Positions 18,814 to 28,566 of a DNA stretch of 64,000 nucleotides are shown one piece after another. The position numbers were made by a program, and so were the translations under genes. The notes under the pieces were generated by a model. The model had not been told where the DNA came from. It made no database searches and saw only the letters and a program-made list of their open reading frames with translations. Each line of letters starts with the position of its first letter. Position 1 is the stretch's first letter. The stretch is from Bradyrhizobium sp. B097 (GTDB lineage Bacteria; Pseudomonadota; Alphaproteobacteria; Rhizobiales; Xanthobacteraceae), in the NCBI RefSeq assembly GCF_038957035.1, contig NZ_CP152412.1, forward strand, positions 7,188,501 to 7,252,500, written 5' to 3'.

Positions 18814-19077
18814 ATGAGGATTATCGACGAGCCTTCATCCAGTCGCTCAGCGTCGGTCGTCTTCGTTGGCAGGAATCGCCACGGCCGCTGGGTCGCCTGG
18901 GAACAGAATGGCCGGTTTGGCGGCCTGTTCGTGAACCGCGCCGCGGCCTTCAAATTCGCGCTTCTCAAAAATGGGCATTATCCAGAAAACATCGTTGAGC
19001 TGCCACCGGAAATCGAACTCGAGATTCACCGTCAGAACCCTTTGTGCGACGGGCGCAATCTGACAGGGGGACGATGA
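18814..19077 (+). CDS. small conserved rhizobial-type hypothetical protein
   Basis: The 87-residue protein contains VVFVGRNRHGRWVAWEQNGR followed by FGGLFVNRAAAFKFALLKNG. This pattern is familiar from short proteins of unknown function scattered in Rhizobiales genomes (from memory). A ribosome site (AAGGATCAAG) lies just before the ATG at 18814. No signal peptide or membrane segment is seen. Confidence 0.65.
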   Translation: MRIIDEPSSSRSASVVFVGRNRHGRWVAWEQNGRFGGLFVNRAAAFKFALLKNGHYPENIVELPPEIELEIHRQNPLCDGRNLTGGR

Positions 19078-19529
19078 CGCCGGCATCTCGGGTGGAGACG
19101 CGATCTGTCGAGCATGTCGCCACCGGCAGACACTCGCCCGGGTCACGTTTCGTCATCGGCACGCATCGACAGACCTCCGGTCGCGGCTGCAGCATTGATT
19201 CGGCACGCTGTCTCTCCTGTGCAGACACGCCGCTCCCCTTCCGAAAGGTACTACTGTCGTCCCCGCACTCAACAACGGGAACGACTGTGGTCAGAGGATC
19301 GAAACGATTTGCCCATCTTGATCACATTGCGTGCGGACACCTGCTCAGGTTCGAAGGCGCAGGCTCCATACACGCGCGGGCTGGTCGTGCGTTTCGCCGC
19401 CCCGGGTACGCTCGCGCCGACGCCCGCTGGCCCGCAGCACGTCCCATGCGCCAATCTTCCGCGGCTTTATCCGGTTGCCTGTCTGGCTGTCTCCTGCTCC
19501 GGCAACTCACGGGCGGGTTCTGGCAGCCT
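19078..19529. other. no gene seen
   Basis: Only short overlapping frames lie between the small protein gene and the end of the PLP enzyme gene. Confidence 0.35.
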
Positions 19530-20540
19530 TCATGCTGCATGCGGCTTTCCCAAAAGCCAGCCATCCAGTTGGGCGGCGATCGCCGGATCGAGCAGATGGC
19601 GCTTTGCCATCCACTCGTCATCGAAAATCGTGCCGAGGTATTTTTCACCGCCATCGACGACCAGGGTCACAACCGTGCCGGTCAGCTTGCCTGCGGCGAT
19701 GAATTCGAGGGCCTTGTAGATCGCGCCCCCTGTCGACCCACCGACCAGAAGTCCCTTGCGTCGGGCGATGTAGCGCGCTGTCTCGAAGGCCTGGATATCG
19801 CTCACCTGTACTCCCTGATCGATGCAGCCGTAGTCCAGCACAGTGCCGACCCGGTAGCCGGCTGGTATGCCCGTGCCTGACTGGTAGTAGGGATGCCCGG
19901 CCTTGCCGAAGACAATGGAGCCGGCGGGCTCCACGCCGATCGTTCGCAAATTCGGATTATGCCGTTTTAACCACTGCGTGACACCGGTGATCGACCCTCC
20001 GCTCCCGACGCATGCGACGAAGGCATCGATGCCGCCCGAAAGCTGGCTGATCAGTTCTTCGGCGAGACCGGCGTAGCCGTCAGGATTTGCAGGATTCTCC
20101 TGTTGGTTCATGAAGACCGCGCCGGGCAGCTGCGCGGCGAGCTGTGCTGCCAGTCTCACCCGCTCTACGACGGCGATCTCGTCTTCGGCGAAATCGCCTT
20201 CGACATAGCGGATCTCGGCGCCGAGTGCCCGCATCATCCGGATCTTGTCGGAGGCGGCATGGTGATCGACGACAGCGATGAAGCGCAAGCCGAATTCCAC
20301 AGCGGCCAGCGCCAGCCCTGTGCCGGCATTTCCGGAAGAGGACTCAATGACGGTGCCACCTGGCGGGAGGCGCCCGTCTCGGAGCGCGGCGACGACCATG
20401 CTTCTTGCCATGCGGTCTTTCATCGAGCCGCCGGGATTGTTTTTTTCGAGCTTCAGTACCAGGCGAGCGTCCGGCCTGGCGACTTCAATCGACATCACCG
20501 GGGTCTGACCGATCAATTCCGTTACGATGGTGGGCAGCAT
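19530..20540 (-). CDS. PLP-dependent cysteine-synthase-family enzyme (SbnA/CysK-like)
   Basis: The 336-residue fold-type II PLP enzyme shows the PLP lysine in KLEKNNPGGSMKDRMA, the substrate-loop-like SSSGNAGTGLALAA, the phosphate cup GSGGSITGV and the C-terminal VDGGEKYLGTIFDDEW. SSSGN rather than TSGNTG, together with the YL-x-T-x-F-D-D-EW end, favours the branch that includes SbnA (O-phospho-L-serine plus amino donor) and cystathionine-beta-synthase-like enzymes over housekeeping CysK. The tandem ATGs at 20543/20540 lie just after GGAGAG; a longer frame reaches 20597. Together with the GHMP kinase this suggests beta- or gamma-replacement on a phosphorylated hydroxy-amino acid. The product is unknown. 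Confidence 0.87.
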   Translation of the reverse strand: MLPTIVTELIGQTPVMSIEVARPDARLVLKLEKNNPGGSMKDRMARSMVVAALRDGRLPPGGTVIESSSGNAGTGLALAAVEFGLRFIAVVDHHAASDKIRMMRALGAEIRYVEGDFAEDEIAVVERVRLAAQLAAQLPGAVFMNQQENPANPDGYAGLAEELISQLSGGIDAFVACVGSGGSITGVTQWLKRHNPNLRTIGVEPAGSIVFGKAGHPYYQSGTGIPAGYRVGTVLDYGCIDQGVQVSDIQAFETARYIARRKGLLVGGSTGGAIYKALEFIAAGKLTGTVVTLVVDGGEKYLGTIFDDEWMAKRHLLDPAIAAQLDGWLLGKPHAA

Positions 20541-20722
20541 CATCTCTCCAAATGTCTCTGGCTGCGGACCCGCGCCTGCGTATCCTCTAAAGTACAAAGC
20601 GGACGGGCAACAAGTGGCAGATCAACTGACACGGCCATGCCCGGACTTACGAAATCCATCCCGGCCTTTCTCGCATGTGACCTGCTGGCGGACTGTCAAA
20701 AGAGCAAAAGCGGTCGCGCTCA

Positions 20723-21211
20723 TCATCTCGAGCTGATCCTGTATTCAAGAATGTTCTGAGGGCCGATCGGGCCGGGGTGAGTGGTGCCTGTGTCTCGAAA
20801 TCCGGACTTCAGATAAGCCCCTCTCGCCCTCACATTGCGTGCGTTGACGGCCAGCATGAGACGGTTGACGCTTGCCCGGTTTGTCGAGATCCAGTCAGCG
20901 ACAAGCGAGGTTGCAGCCTTGCCATATCCGTTGCCCTGGTATGCCCGGCCAACTCGAATACTGTGCAAGGTGATCACGTCTGATGGTGCCCATTCGGGCA
21001 GGGCCGCCTTTTCGCGAAGAACGAAAAAGCCAACAACTTCGTGCCGGAAGACAATCGAGAATGGATGTTCCAGTTCCGGATGTGAGCTATTTCGAAGCTG
21101 AGCGAACACCAGATTCAGGGAATCCACGAACTGCTCTTGCTCTGGCTCGATCTCAAGGTGGGCAACCATCGCGTAGTTGGAACGAGACAAAGTTTTCAGC
21201 ATCGCACGCAT
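20723..21211 (-). CDS. GNAT-family N-acetyltransferase
   Basis: The 162-residue protein carries GNAT motif A, ITLHSIRVGRAYQGNGYGKA (R/Q-x-x-G-x-G/A acetyl-CoA loop), then a motif B-like AVNARNVRARGAYLKSGFRD. Upstream, FSIVFRHEVVGFFVLREK gives strands 2-4. It probably acetylates a small amine or amino acid, in keeping with self-protection or tailoring in this locus. The first ATG (21211) gives an extended N-terminus; the ATG at 21169 (MVAHLEI) is an alternative start. It lies upstream of the PLP enzyme in the same direction, with about 180 bases between them. Confidence 0.85.
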   Translation of the reverse strand: MRAMLKTLSRSNYAMVAHLEIEPEQEQFVDSLNLVFAQLRNSSHPELEHPFSIVFRHEVVGFFVLREKAALPEWAPSDVITLHSIRVGRAYQGNGYGKAATSLVADWISTNRASVNRLMLAVNARNVRARGAYLKSGFRDTGTTHPGPIGPQNILEYRISSR

Positions 21212-21679
21212 GTGGATCCTTCTATCAGCGGGGCTCTGGTGAAGACCGAGCGAAAAATGTCGCTCGCAAAATCACATTGATGGGCAGCAAGGGAGTCTCA
21301 AAAGTCGTGCCAACTGCGCAGCCAGAGGCTCAGCATGATTTTCCGCAATGATTCAATCGCTTGCAGCGTCGAGCAGTTCAGGGCCAGGGACAGGTAATAC
21401 CAAGGCCATAGTGTTGCTGACTCGACAAACCCGACAATGCTGGTGAGGTGTTCGGGGCCTTTCCCCAGAGCTGGTGGACAGGATCCCTGCGAACGCCATG
21501 ACGCCGTCGTCACCTGTGCCGTTAACCCGGACGACGTAGTCCGCCGGGACTATTCCGTGGCCACCCCCCGGGGCTAGTCCTCGTCCTCGACAGGATACTT
21601 TGCGATGCGAGCGATGGTGAATACGGAATGAAATTTGTTGACGTGAATGGCTAAGCCGCCCGAACGGAGGACGTCGGCC
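21212..21679. other. no intact gene; IS-flank debris
   Basis: Short frames only. A minus-strand stretch near 21585-21640 reads like the tail of a mobile-element protein but cannot be assigned. Confidence 0.3.
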
Positions 21680-22190
21680 TGGGAGAGCTCCAATTCCACG
21701 GCAGCGATTCATGCAGGCAGCTCTGTGGCACGTCGGCGATGGCGCGAAGGCATCGGCGAGCCACGCTTTCGGGTCGATGTTGTTGAGATCACCGTCGTGA
21801 TGAGCGTCGCCATCACCGCGGCGCGCTCGGCCCCGCGTCCGGATCCGGCGAACAACCGTGCCTTTCTTCCCGGAGCAAAACCACACAGGGCGCGCTCCGC
21901 GGCATTGTTGGTCAAGCGGATCCTTCCAAAGCACGAAGCGGGCCAAGCCATCCCACCAGCTGCACGCGAAGCGCTCCTCGCTGTCGCGTTCGTCTAACGT
22001 GATCAAGCCGATCAACTGCTTGCCTCAAGCGTGGCCGTAACAGGCGACGCCTTGCGTCCGGAATCGGAGAAAGCGTCGAACCCGCTATCGGTGTCGGCCT
22101 GAAGAATGCCGGCGAAGTTCTGAAGATGCCGCGCCGGATGCCGGCCGCGGGAGGCTTGAAATAGCGACGCCGATCCGGTCCGCCACCGTC
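21680..22190 (-). pseudogene. IS66-family transposase (TnpC) remnant
   Basis: Minus-strand fragments in shifting frames match the C-terminal half of IS66 transposase: SWWDGLARFVLWKDP, LTNNAAERALCGFAPGRKAR, LFAGSGRGAERAAVMATLIT, DLNNIDPKAWLADAF, and upstream pieces around the FAGILQAD region. Frameshifts are numerous. It abuts the truncated operon of the E2-like gene at about 22193, so this insertion probably removed the start of that operon. Confidence 0.8.
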
Positions 22191-22192
22191 GA

Positions 22193-22356
22193 ACCTGGAA
22201 GAGGTCACCGACCGCAGCAAGAAAAAGGCCTTCCTAACCTCCCACCCGCCACACCCGGAGCATCCCGACGTGCCGCCCGGGCCTCCCAGCGAGACGCCCG
22301 GTAAGGGTCCGCCTCGCCCCAGCTCCCCTCCCGGTCATCGTCCCGTGGGCCGGTAA
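22193..22356 (+). pseudogene. 3' tail of an ORF preceding the E2-like gene
   Basis: In frame with the next gene, an open segment encodes a Pro/Gly-rich tail (KKKAFLTSHPPHPEHPDVPP, then SETPGKGPPRP) and ends at TAA (22354-22356), immediately followed by TTG of the E2-like gene. The N-terminal part is lost at the IS66 boundary. In comparable operons a ubiquitin-like protein gene precedes the E2; that identity is inference. Confidence 0.45.
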
Positions 22357-22983
22357 TTGGCAAAAGGCACCGTGCGCTCTGCCGACCGCGACTGGTGGAC
22401 GCTCTGGCCGGAAATCTTCGGCAACGAGCTCGCCGCCTCTGCACGTCTCGGATTTCGTCCGCGGACCGTCCACAAGCAGAACGGCGTGCTGATCCTGGAG
22501 GCGAACTGGCCCGTGCAAGGGCAGGCTGAGACGATGCGGCTTCGTATCGGGTATTCTCCGCTGCACCCCTTCTTCAGGCCGGCCGTGGCGGTGCCGAACG
22601 AGCGCTTCGACTCGCCGCCCCCCTCAGTCGCGAGCTGTGCCTACTTACCCACAATCCGGGCAATGGGACTCGAATCAACTGGTCGCCGACTTCATTCAGG
22701 AGCGGCTGACCTTCTGCTGCGCGCACTTGAGGCCAGAAAAGAAGGCCGCTGGGACGACGCAGCCAAGCTCGAGGAGCAGGCCGCCGACCCATTGATGCCG
22801 TATTTCGCAGGAGCCTGCGAAGAGGATTCGGTCATCCTTTTCGATGGTCAGGTGACGCTACCGCCAGCGCAGCACGGGCTGCTGGAGGTGGTCTGCTCGT
22901 CTCGTTCCAGCCGGACGAACACCGCCGCATTCGAAGGCGTGTTGCGGCAGCTGAAGACCAGCAGCGGGACGGCCTGTGAATAA
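22357..22983 (+). pseudogene. E2-like (ubiquitin-conjugating-fold) protein, frameshifted
   Basis: The frame starts TTG at 22357 with WWTLWPEIFGNELAASARLG and RIGYSPLHPFFRPAVAVP, as in bacterial E2-fold proteins of ThiF/E1-E2-type defence operons. The expected E2 catalytic stretch is found only by shifting frames between about 22605 and 22720: LSRELCLLTHNPG (the Cys of ELCLL is in the E2 active-site position), then WDSNQLVADFIQERL. The original frame then resumes with LLLRALEARKEGRW and DSVILFDGQVTLPPAQHGLL. Two compensating indels therefore scramble the active-site region, and the current single-frame product would lack it. Confidence 0.6.
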
Positions 22984-23788
22984 GCACTGAACTTTGCCCC
23001 CTATCGGCTTCCAACATTGACCCCGCATGAGACGAATGTTCCGATGACGGTTCAACGGTTTCATATTATCGGCTGGGGCAGCCTTCGGCGCCGATCGGGG
23101 GTCAAACAGCGTGCCGAATTACATCTATGTGGAGCGACACAGACACTAAATTAGCTGCACCGGCGTTCGGTTCCGGACACACGTCACGAACCAGACAGCT
23201 GTGACTGGCGCGAGTGAAACACGAAGGAAGCCGTTGATGGCTAAAACAGCCAACTTCCAGCCGGTCAACGATGGAGATTTACGCATGCTACGATTTTTGC
23301 GGATTTGATGCTGGATCGGTTTGGTCGCAAGGCTAACGTGTAAGAGAGGCAAGACGGCTATATATGCCGACGGTCGACATCTTGCCCTTCAGATCAGCGC
23401 GTGCATCAAAGTCCACGTGCCGAATACCAATGGCAACGCATTGCTGCTTTCCAAAACAACTGGTCGTAACCCGCATGGTCAGGAGAAGATCGATAACAGC
23501 GACGCGAAACATCATCGCGGGTCCACTGTATGCAACCATTTCGGCGACTCTGACGATTCAAAAATGACGACAAGCAGTCCTTGCAGAGCAGGGTGCGCAT
23601 GCTGCCGCTCTTCCAATGGGCGTGGGCGCCGGCGGCTATTACGGCACGCCGCTTGCTAGGGTACGATAATTAATCCAGCTCGACCGTCGCTACCGCCCCA
23701 GAGTTCAGATGACACCTGACTCGTTAACATATGCCATAGCGCGGTCTTGTGTCCTTAGCTCAGATGAGAAAGTTCCCTCTAGTCTTCA
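22984..23788. other. 0.8 kb without a recognisable gene
   Basis: Open frames are short. A minus-strand frame at 23333-23539 begins with a possible membrane segment but has no recognisable family. The base composition is lower in GC than in the first 20 kb. Confidence 0.35.
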
Positions 23789-24713
23789 ATGTGCAGTGAG
23801 AGCAACGATATCGTCGCCGAACTTCAAGAGGCGCTCGGCTCCTATGACAACCAAAAAGACGGCGTCAGCTCTGGCGGGCTGGATTGCACAGCAGTGCATC
23901 GTGGAATAGCCGACAGCTATCTGGTCAAGACGAACCGGCTCAACTATCGTGTCCACAGCTGTGCCGCTGGTCTGTCGCACTATCCGAAAACGCGCGCATT
24001 GGTCGTTGAAACCGGCAGCATGCGTGTCACTCAATGGATGGCCTCAAGGCATCTTCACCCCGGCGGCATCTTCATCCCCATGAGATGGCGGCGATACGAC
24101 ATTGAGATCAGCGACGAGGCGACCTTTTTCATTGTTGATTTCTTGGATCGGTGGGACGCGAAGCAGGTTCACGAGCGCAACCATGACTCTTGCGGAATGC
24201 TACATTCCGAGGACTTTTCTTGCGGCACCCGCCATCGCTCATCTGACGCGCCAGTCATACGCACAAAACCTGCCCGAGGCCCATCAAAAAAGGGCCATTC
24301 TAATGCTTGCTAACCTCCTACGGCAGTCGATTGAAGTCGTGCTTCCTGGAGAGCGTGCAACGACAACAGTCGAAAGCCGAATGGTTCAGATCGTTCAGTT
24401 TATATGCTGCAACATGGATAAAGTGGGTCTGCGCCCGGCAAATGCGGCTAGGAAATTTAACTGCTCTATGCGTACGATCCAGAAGACTTGTGCTGACAAT
24501 GGTACAACGTTCGGCAAACTTCTCATGGAGATCCGTCTGTCCCTCGCGGCTCGTCGATTATCCCTTGGAGAGGAACGTATTTCCGAGATCGCATACTCTT
24601 GCGGATTTGCGAGCTTGCCCCATTTCTCTCGAGTGTTCAAATCGCGCTTCGGCGTCGCCCCACGCGTCTACAGGGCAAACCTGCGGGATCAAGCACCCCC
24701 AGCACGTAGCTAG
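23789..24713 (+). pseudogene. AraC-family regulator split by one frameshift
   Basis: The N-terminal AraC-binding-like domain is encoded from 23789 (GGLDCTAVHRGIADSYLVKT, CAAGLSHYPKTRALVVETGS, DEATFFIVDFLDRWD). Around 24150-24190 the frame shifts by one and continues as TLAECYIPRTFLAAPAIAHL. It ends in a typical double helix-turn-helix: NAARKFNCSMRTIQKTCADN, ISEIAYSCGFASLPHFSRVF, KSRFGVAPRVYRANL. Apart from the shift the full ~300-residue layout is intact, so the inactivation is recent or a sequencing error. Downstream sequence gives no clue to its target. Confidence 0.8.
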
Positions 24714-24860
24714 CCATTGGAAAATCTTTGAAGTGACGTTGCTCTCCGGATCAACAAGGTCAGGGGAGCAGCCCGATATGACAGGCTGATGAAATGTGCG
24801 CGCATTGAACAACTCGAAGTCGCGAAGAAAGGCTGCAGTCGCTCGATGTGCGCCGAGCTT

Positions 24861-25080
24861 CTAGGGTGACCGCTCCCAGGCGTCGTACTGCGCCCAGAGG
24901 AAGTACGGCGTATCCCAGATTGGCGGAAAACTCACAGGAGCGTCGTTGCGCGCGAAGTTGCCCTTGAGGAGGGGATCGGTGAGTTCTCCGGTCGCTGGGT
25001 CGAGAAAATTGGTATAGAAGACCTGGTTGCCGATGCGGTTCAACGCGTCCAGTTGACCGAACCCCTCGTCGAGATTCGTG
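24861..25080 (-). pseudogene. di-haem cytochrome c-like C-terminal fragment
   Basis: The minus strand reads VTNLDEGFGQLDALNRIGNQ, FYTNFLDPATGELTDPLLKG, then SFPPIWDTPYFLWAQYDA and a stop. The GxLDxxNRIGNQVF and PPIWDTPxFxWxQYDAS pattern is that of large secreted di-haem cytochrome-type oxidoreductases. Both CXXCH motifs are outside the fragment. It is joined directly to the end of the patatin-like relic upstream, so a deletion fused two unrelated genes. Confidence 0.5.
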
Positions 25081-25084
25081 ACGC

Positions 25085-25790
25085 CCTGCCCCATCAAAAG
25101 GCTATCGCTTAGGTCCTTTTTGCTTCTTGATCTTTTGAAGTGCGAGCTGCAGGTCACTCCGAAGCTTTTTGCGATCGATGCTGTGGACCTTCGATGCTTT
25201 CCAGCCGGCTGGCAAACCGTTCGAACCGCCACGGCAACATCAGCGTATAGCCGATCGACAGCCCAATGACCCGTTCGACCTCGCCGAGATTGACCATCGC
25301 GGGCCCACCGTCTAGCGAATGCTGGCATTCTTATACTCGAGATGTGAAGGAGCCGTGATCTCCGAACCGGCCGCTCACCGGCGATAACAGGTAAATCCGG
25401 AATTTCGACGCGTCAGAATTGCCCTTGATACTATTGAGCTGCTCAATCAAATCGAGCGCGGTCTCGCTCCGGAATTCTCGACATATCCGCCGTCCACCAG
25501 ACGCGCTTGCGGATTGGCGGTAACGCAATCATTCCTCAATGAGACCGTGGCAGCCAGCGTCACCCAGGGAAACCGCGCGCTCGTAAAAGCCGCTGTGCTC
25601 AGCGGAATGTGCAGTGAGCGGCTCGTAACGGTCTGATCGACGCCGATGCCGGCGCGATCGAGCGTTGCGAGAATACACAGGTCTCTGTCTTTTGAGTGTA
25701 GCGGATCGATATCGAAGGGAGCGAACACAGCCCGTTTGCCACTACCGGCATCCGTCGTATTCAACAACAGCGCCGGCATACGGTCATCGC
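25085..25790 (-). pseudogene. patatin-like phospholipase C-terminal remnant
   Basis: Minus-strand frames recover PALLLNTTDAGSGKRAVFAP, PLSTAAFTSARFPWVTLAAT and the patatin Asp motif RLVDGGYVENSG (DGG). A frameshift leads into ETALDLIEQLNSIKGN, FRIYLLSP and, further on, VNLGEVERVIGLSIGYTLML. The GxSxG nucleophile half is missing. The parent family hydrolyses lipids, often at membranes. Confidence 0.65.
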
Positions 25791-26736
25791 GTCATTCCCC
25801 CATACGATCTAACGGAGATAGTCCTGAGCGAAGTCAAATAGGCTTGGATTGCAGAAACTCGTACCAACTGTGATCGAGAGCATGACGCCTAAGACTTGCG
25901 AGCGGCTTGCAGTGAACTGACCAGCGATACCGCTATCGGCCGGCGCGGTGAAAATAAAGCGCTTAAACCTACAGTAGTGGCGCGATTTATCGATGCGTTC
26001 CGCCCGACGGTCAAGAGATTTTCGACACGGATGAATCAAAAGCGAGGCGCCGCCGTTTCGCCCCTCCGATCCACTCAGTTGCGCATTTTTTCTTCACTCA
26101 TTCGCTTCAAACGCAATAAACAGGCGCCGTCCGCGCCCCGCTCTATGTTGTTGTTGGAAGATCGTAGATCATCATCACTGGATGTTTGCTTCAACGCTTA
26201 CAGGCGCTCAGAATCGAGTGGCCATCAGCTGCTTGGTTGAAGCTGTCTTGTGGAGCTACAAAAGTTGACACCCAGCAGCGCGGGAACGACAGGCAACACG
26301 GTCTTCAGATCGCCGCGCTCCATGGCGGATATGGTCGCACAACCACGCCGGCATCGACCGCCGCAAAGTCAGATGACGGTCACGGCCCAGGCCGACGTCC
26401 TTGATTGACGGACGTACTGCCAACCGTACAGCTCACAGCGCTCGGCGAGCATCGCAAGAACCGGATTCCAATTGGCTTGATGAAGTTGACCGCTGGCGCC
26501 GTTCGGATCGAGTTTTTGTCGGAAACGGCAGTTCAGATGGACGGCCAGATCGCCGGCGTCCAGTTTGATGGTGCCCCTGCCCCTCCGCACGCATGCTTCC
26601 GCTCTCCGCCGATCCGCCCTCTTATCTTGCCGTCGCCTTATCCCAATTCCCTATGAACTGCTGGGAAATACTCTCGAAATCGGCAAGTGAGATAGCTTAT
26701 AGTCGCGTGATGCGGGTACAAAGGGGGGCCTTCTCG
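25791..26736. other. 0.95 kb upstream of the AAA/SAM/helicase operon
   Basis: No convincing gene. A -10-like TATAGT at 26698-26703 with a poor -35 would start transcription about 27 bases before the GTG at 26737 and is the likely promoter of the four-gene operon. Confidence 0.4.
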
Positions 26737-28566
26737 GTGCACGATAGTTCGGTGGAAAGAGCCAGATGGCTCCGCGATTTGCTGCGCTTTCTGCCGCTGC
26801 GCAGCCAGTTCGTGCTCTCTGGCAACACCCGCGACCTTCAGATGCATGAGGTCGTTCCACGCGAGGTGACCGCAGCGCCGCTATCCAGGGTCCTGCCAGA
26901 CGTCCTAAGGGAAGCAGGTTATGCGCAGATCGTATGGTTCGATCTTCTGAACGGATTTCGGGATATCGACCCGGCGGACGGAAGCTCCCTCACGCGATTG
27001 GGTCTGATGCCGACGGGCGGCGCTGCGGCAGGCGGCATTGACCTCCTGTCGACGACGCTGGAACGTCACGTCGCAGCCGAAGGGCAGCCCTCCGTCCTCA
27101 TCGTCGACTTCGCCTCCAGACTGGTCGCGCGAAACGAAGCATTGTCACCTGCCGAGCACCAGCTTTTCTCTCGGGCGCTGATCCTCTCGCATGCGGCGCG
27201 TGCCCGTCCGGCGGGCGACAAGCGGCTCCCCTTCTTTAATACGGTGGTTTGGATCGTCGACAAGGAGGGTGATCTGCCCGATTGGTTCCTGATCGGAAAC
27301 CCGAAAGTCAGACACATCCCGATCGGACGACCGGATCATCTTGCCAGAAGAAGCATGATCCGCTCCCTCGTGCGGGGTCTGCCGGGTGCCCAGAACGCGG
27401 AACAATCGGCATTGGAGAAGTGTACGCAAGAGTTCGTGGACGAGACGGAAGGCCTTCTGTTGCTGGACGTGAGCGCGGTCGCGCAGCTTGCCCGCAGCGA
27501 AGGCGTCCAGTTCGATCGGATTGGCGACGCCGTCCGGCGCTTCAAAGTGGGCGTGACCGAGGATCCCTGGCGCAAGATCAGCCGCGACAAGATCCGCTCG
27601 GGTGAAGAATTCGTCAAACGACGCGTCAAGGGACAGTCTCACGCCGTCACGCATATGCTTGATATCGTCAAGCGTGCGGTGACCGGGATCGGACAATCGC
27701 CGCGGGGCGGCCGACCAAGAGGCGTGGTTTTCCTGGCAGGCCCAACCGGCGTCGGCAAGACGGAACTTGCGAAAACGATCACGAGCCTGCTGTTCGGCGA
27801 TGAATCTGCCTATATCCGCTTCGACATGTCGGAGTTCAGTGCCGAACACTCCGACCAGCGGCTGATCGGCGCACCGCCAGGCTATATCGGATACGACGTC
27901 GGAGGCGAGCTGACGAACGCTATTCGTGAGAAACCGTTCAGCGTCGTCCTGTTCGATGAGATCGAGAAGGCTCATCCGAGGATTCTTGACAAGTTCCTGC
28001 AGGTTCTCGACGACGGCGTCCTCACCTCCGGACGAGGCGATCGCGTCTATTTCTCCGAGGCCTTCATTGTCTTCACCTCGAATTTAGGCATCTACGTACC
28101 GGGGCCGTCCGGCGAGCGAATTGCCAACGTGACCCCCGAAGAGACTTTTGAAGCGGTACGCAGCAAGGTCCGAAGCGAGATCGAAAGGCACTTCAAGCAA
28201 GTCCTCAACCGGCCCGAGATATTAAACCGCATCGGAGAGAACGTCATCGTTTTCGACTTCATCCGCCCCGAGGTCGCAAACGAGATATTCGATTCAATGG
28301 TCGACAATCTGCTCAGGGAGGTCAACTCGCTGGGCTATGACGTGAGTTTGACCGCGGCTGCGCGCGAGGTGCTACGCGGCCTGTGCCTGGCCGATCTTTC
28401 CAACGGCGGCCGAGGCATCCGCAACCAAGTCGAATCTCACCTCATCAACCCGCTATCACGGGGTCTGTTCGATCGCGGAGCGCAAGCCGGACGCAGATAC
28501 CGGATCGAAGAGGTTCGCCCCGGGCCATCGACCACGATCGATCTCGTGAGCGAGCAGCCTTCATGA
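26737..28566 (+). CDS. ClpB/ClpA-like AAA+ ATPase with degenerate first module
   Basis: The product has about 609 residues. The first 300 resemble an AAA module without a Walker A: SVLIVDFASRL sits at the Walker B position and NTVVWIVDKEGDLPDWF at sensor 1. The second half is a full Clp D2-type AAA+ ATPase: Walker A GPTGVGKTELAK (about 335), pore-loop-like APPGYIGYDVGGELTNAI, Walker B VVLFDEIEKAHP (about 405), sensor 1 FTSNLG, Arg finger in LNRPEILNRIG and sensor 2 GGRGIRNQVE. It should hydrolyse ATP and remodel a protein partner; no protease motif is present. The GTG at 26737 follows AAGGGGGG; ATG 26710 and 26593 are alternatives. Its stop overlaps the next start (ATGA). Confidence 0.88.
   Translation: MHDSSVERARWLRDLLRFLPLRSQFVLSGNTRDLQMHEVVPREVTAAPLSRVLPDVLREAGYAQIVWFDLLNGFRDIDPADGSSLTRLGLMPTGGAAAGGIDLLSTTLERHVAAEGQPSVLIVDFASRLVARNEALSPAEHQLFSRALILSHAARARPAGDKRLPFFNTVVWIVDKEGDLPDWFLIGNPKVRHIPIGRPDHLARRSMIRSLVRGLPGAQNAEQSALEKCTQEFVDETEGLLLLDVSAVAQLARSEGVQFDRIGDAVRRFKVGVTEDPWRKISRDKIRSGEEFVKRRVKGQSHAVTHMLDIVKRAVTGIGQSPRGGRPRGVVFLAGPTGVGKTELAKTITSLLFGDESAYIRFDMSEFSAEHSDQRLIGAPPGYIGYDVGGELTNAIREKPFSVVLFDEIEKAHPRILDKFLQVLDDGVLTSGRGDRVYFSEAFIVFTSNLGIYVPGPSGERIANVTPEETFEAVRSKVRSEIERHFKQVLNRPEILNRIGENVIVFDFIRPEVANEIFDSMVDNLLREVNSLGYDVSLTAAAREVLRGLCLADLSNGGRGIRNQVESHLINPLSRGLFDRGAQAGRRYRIEEVRPGPSTTIDLVSEQPS

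Noticed and set aside
22357..22983. E2-like ORF as an intact gene
   Set aside because: The frame is open but the E2 active-site stretch is in other frames, so the single-frame protein would be scrambled.
27145..27975. 276-codon minus-strand frame within the AAA+ gene
   Set aside because: It is antisense to well-conserved AAA+ motifs.
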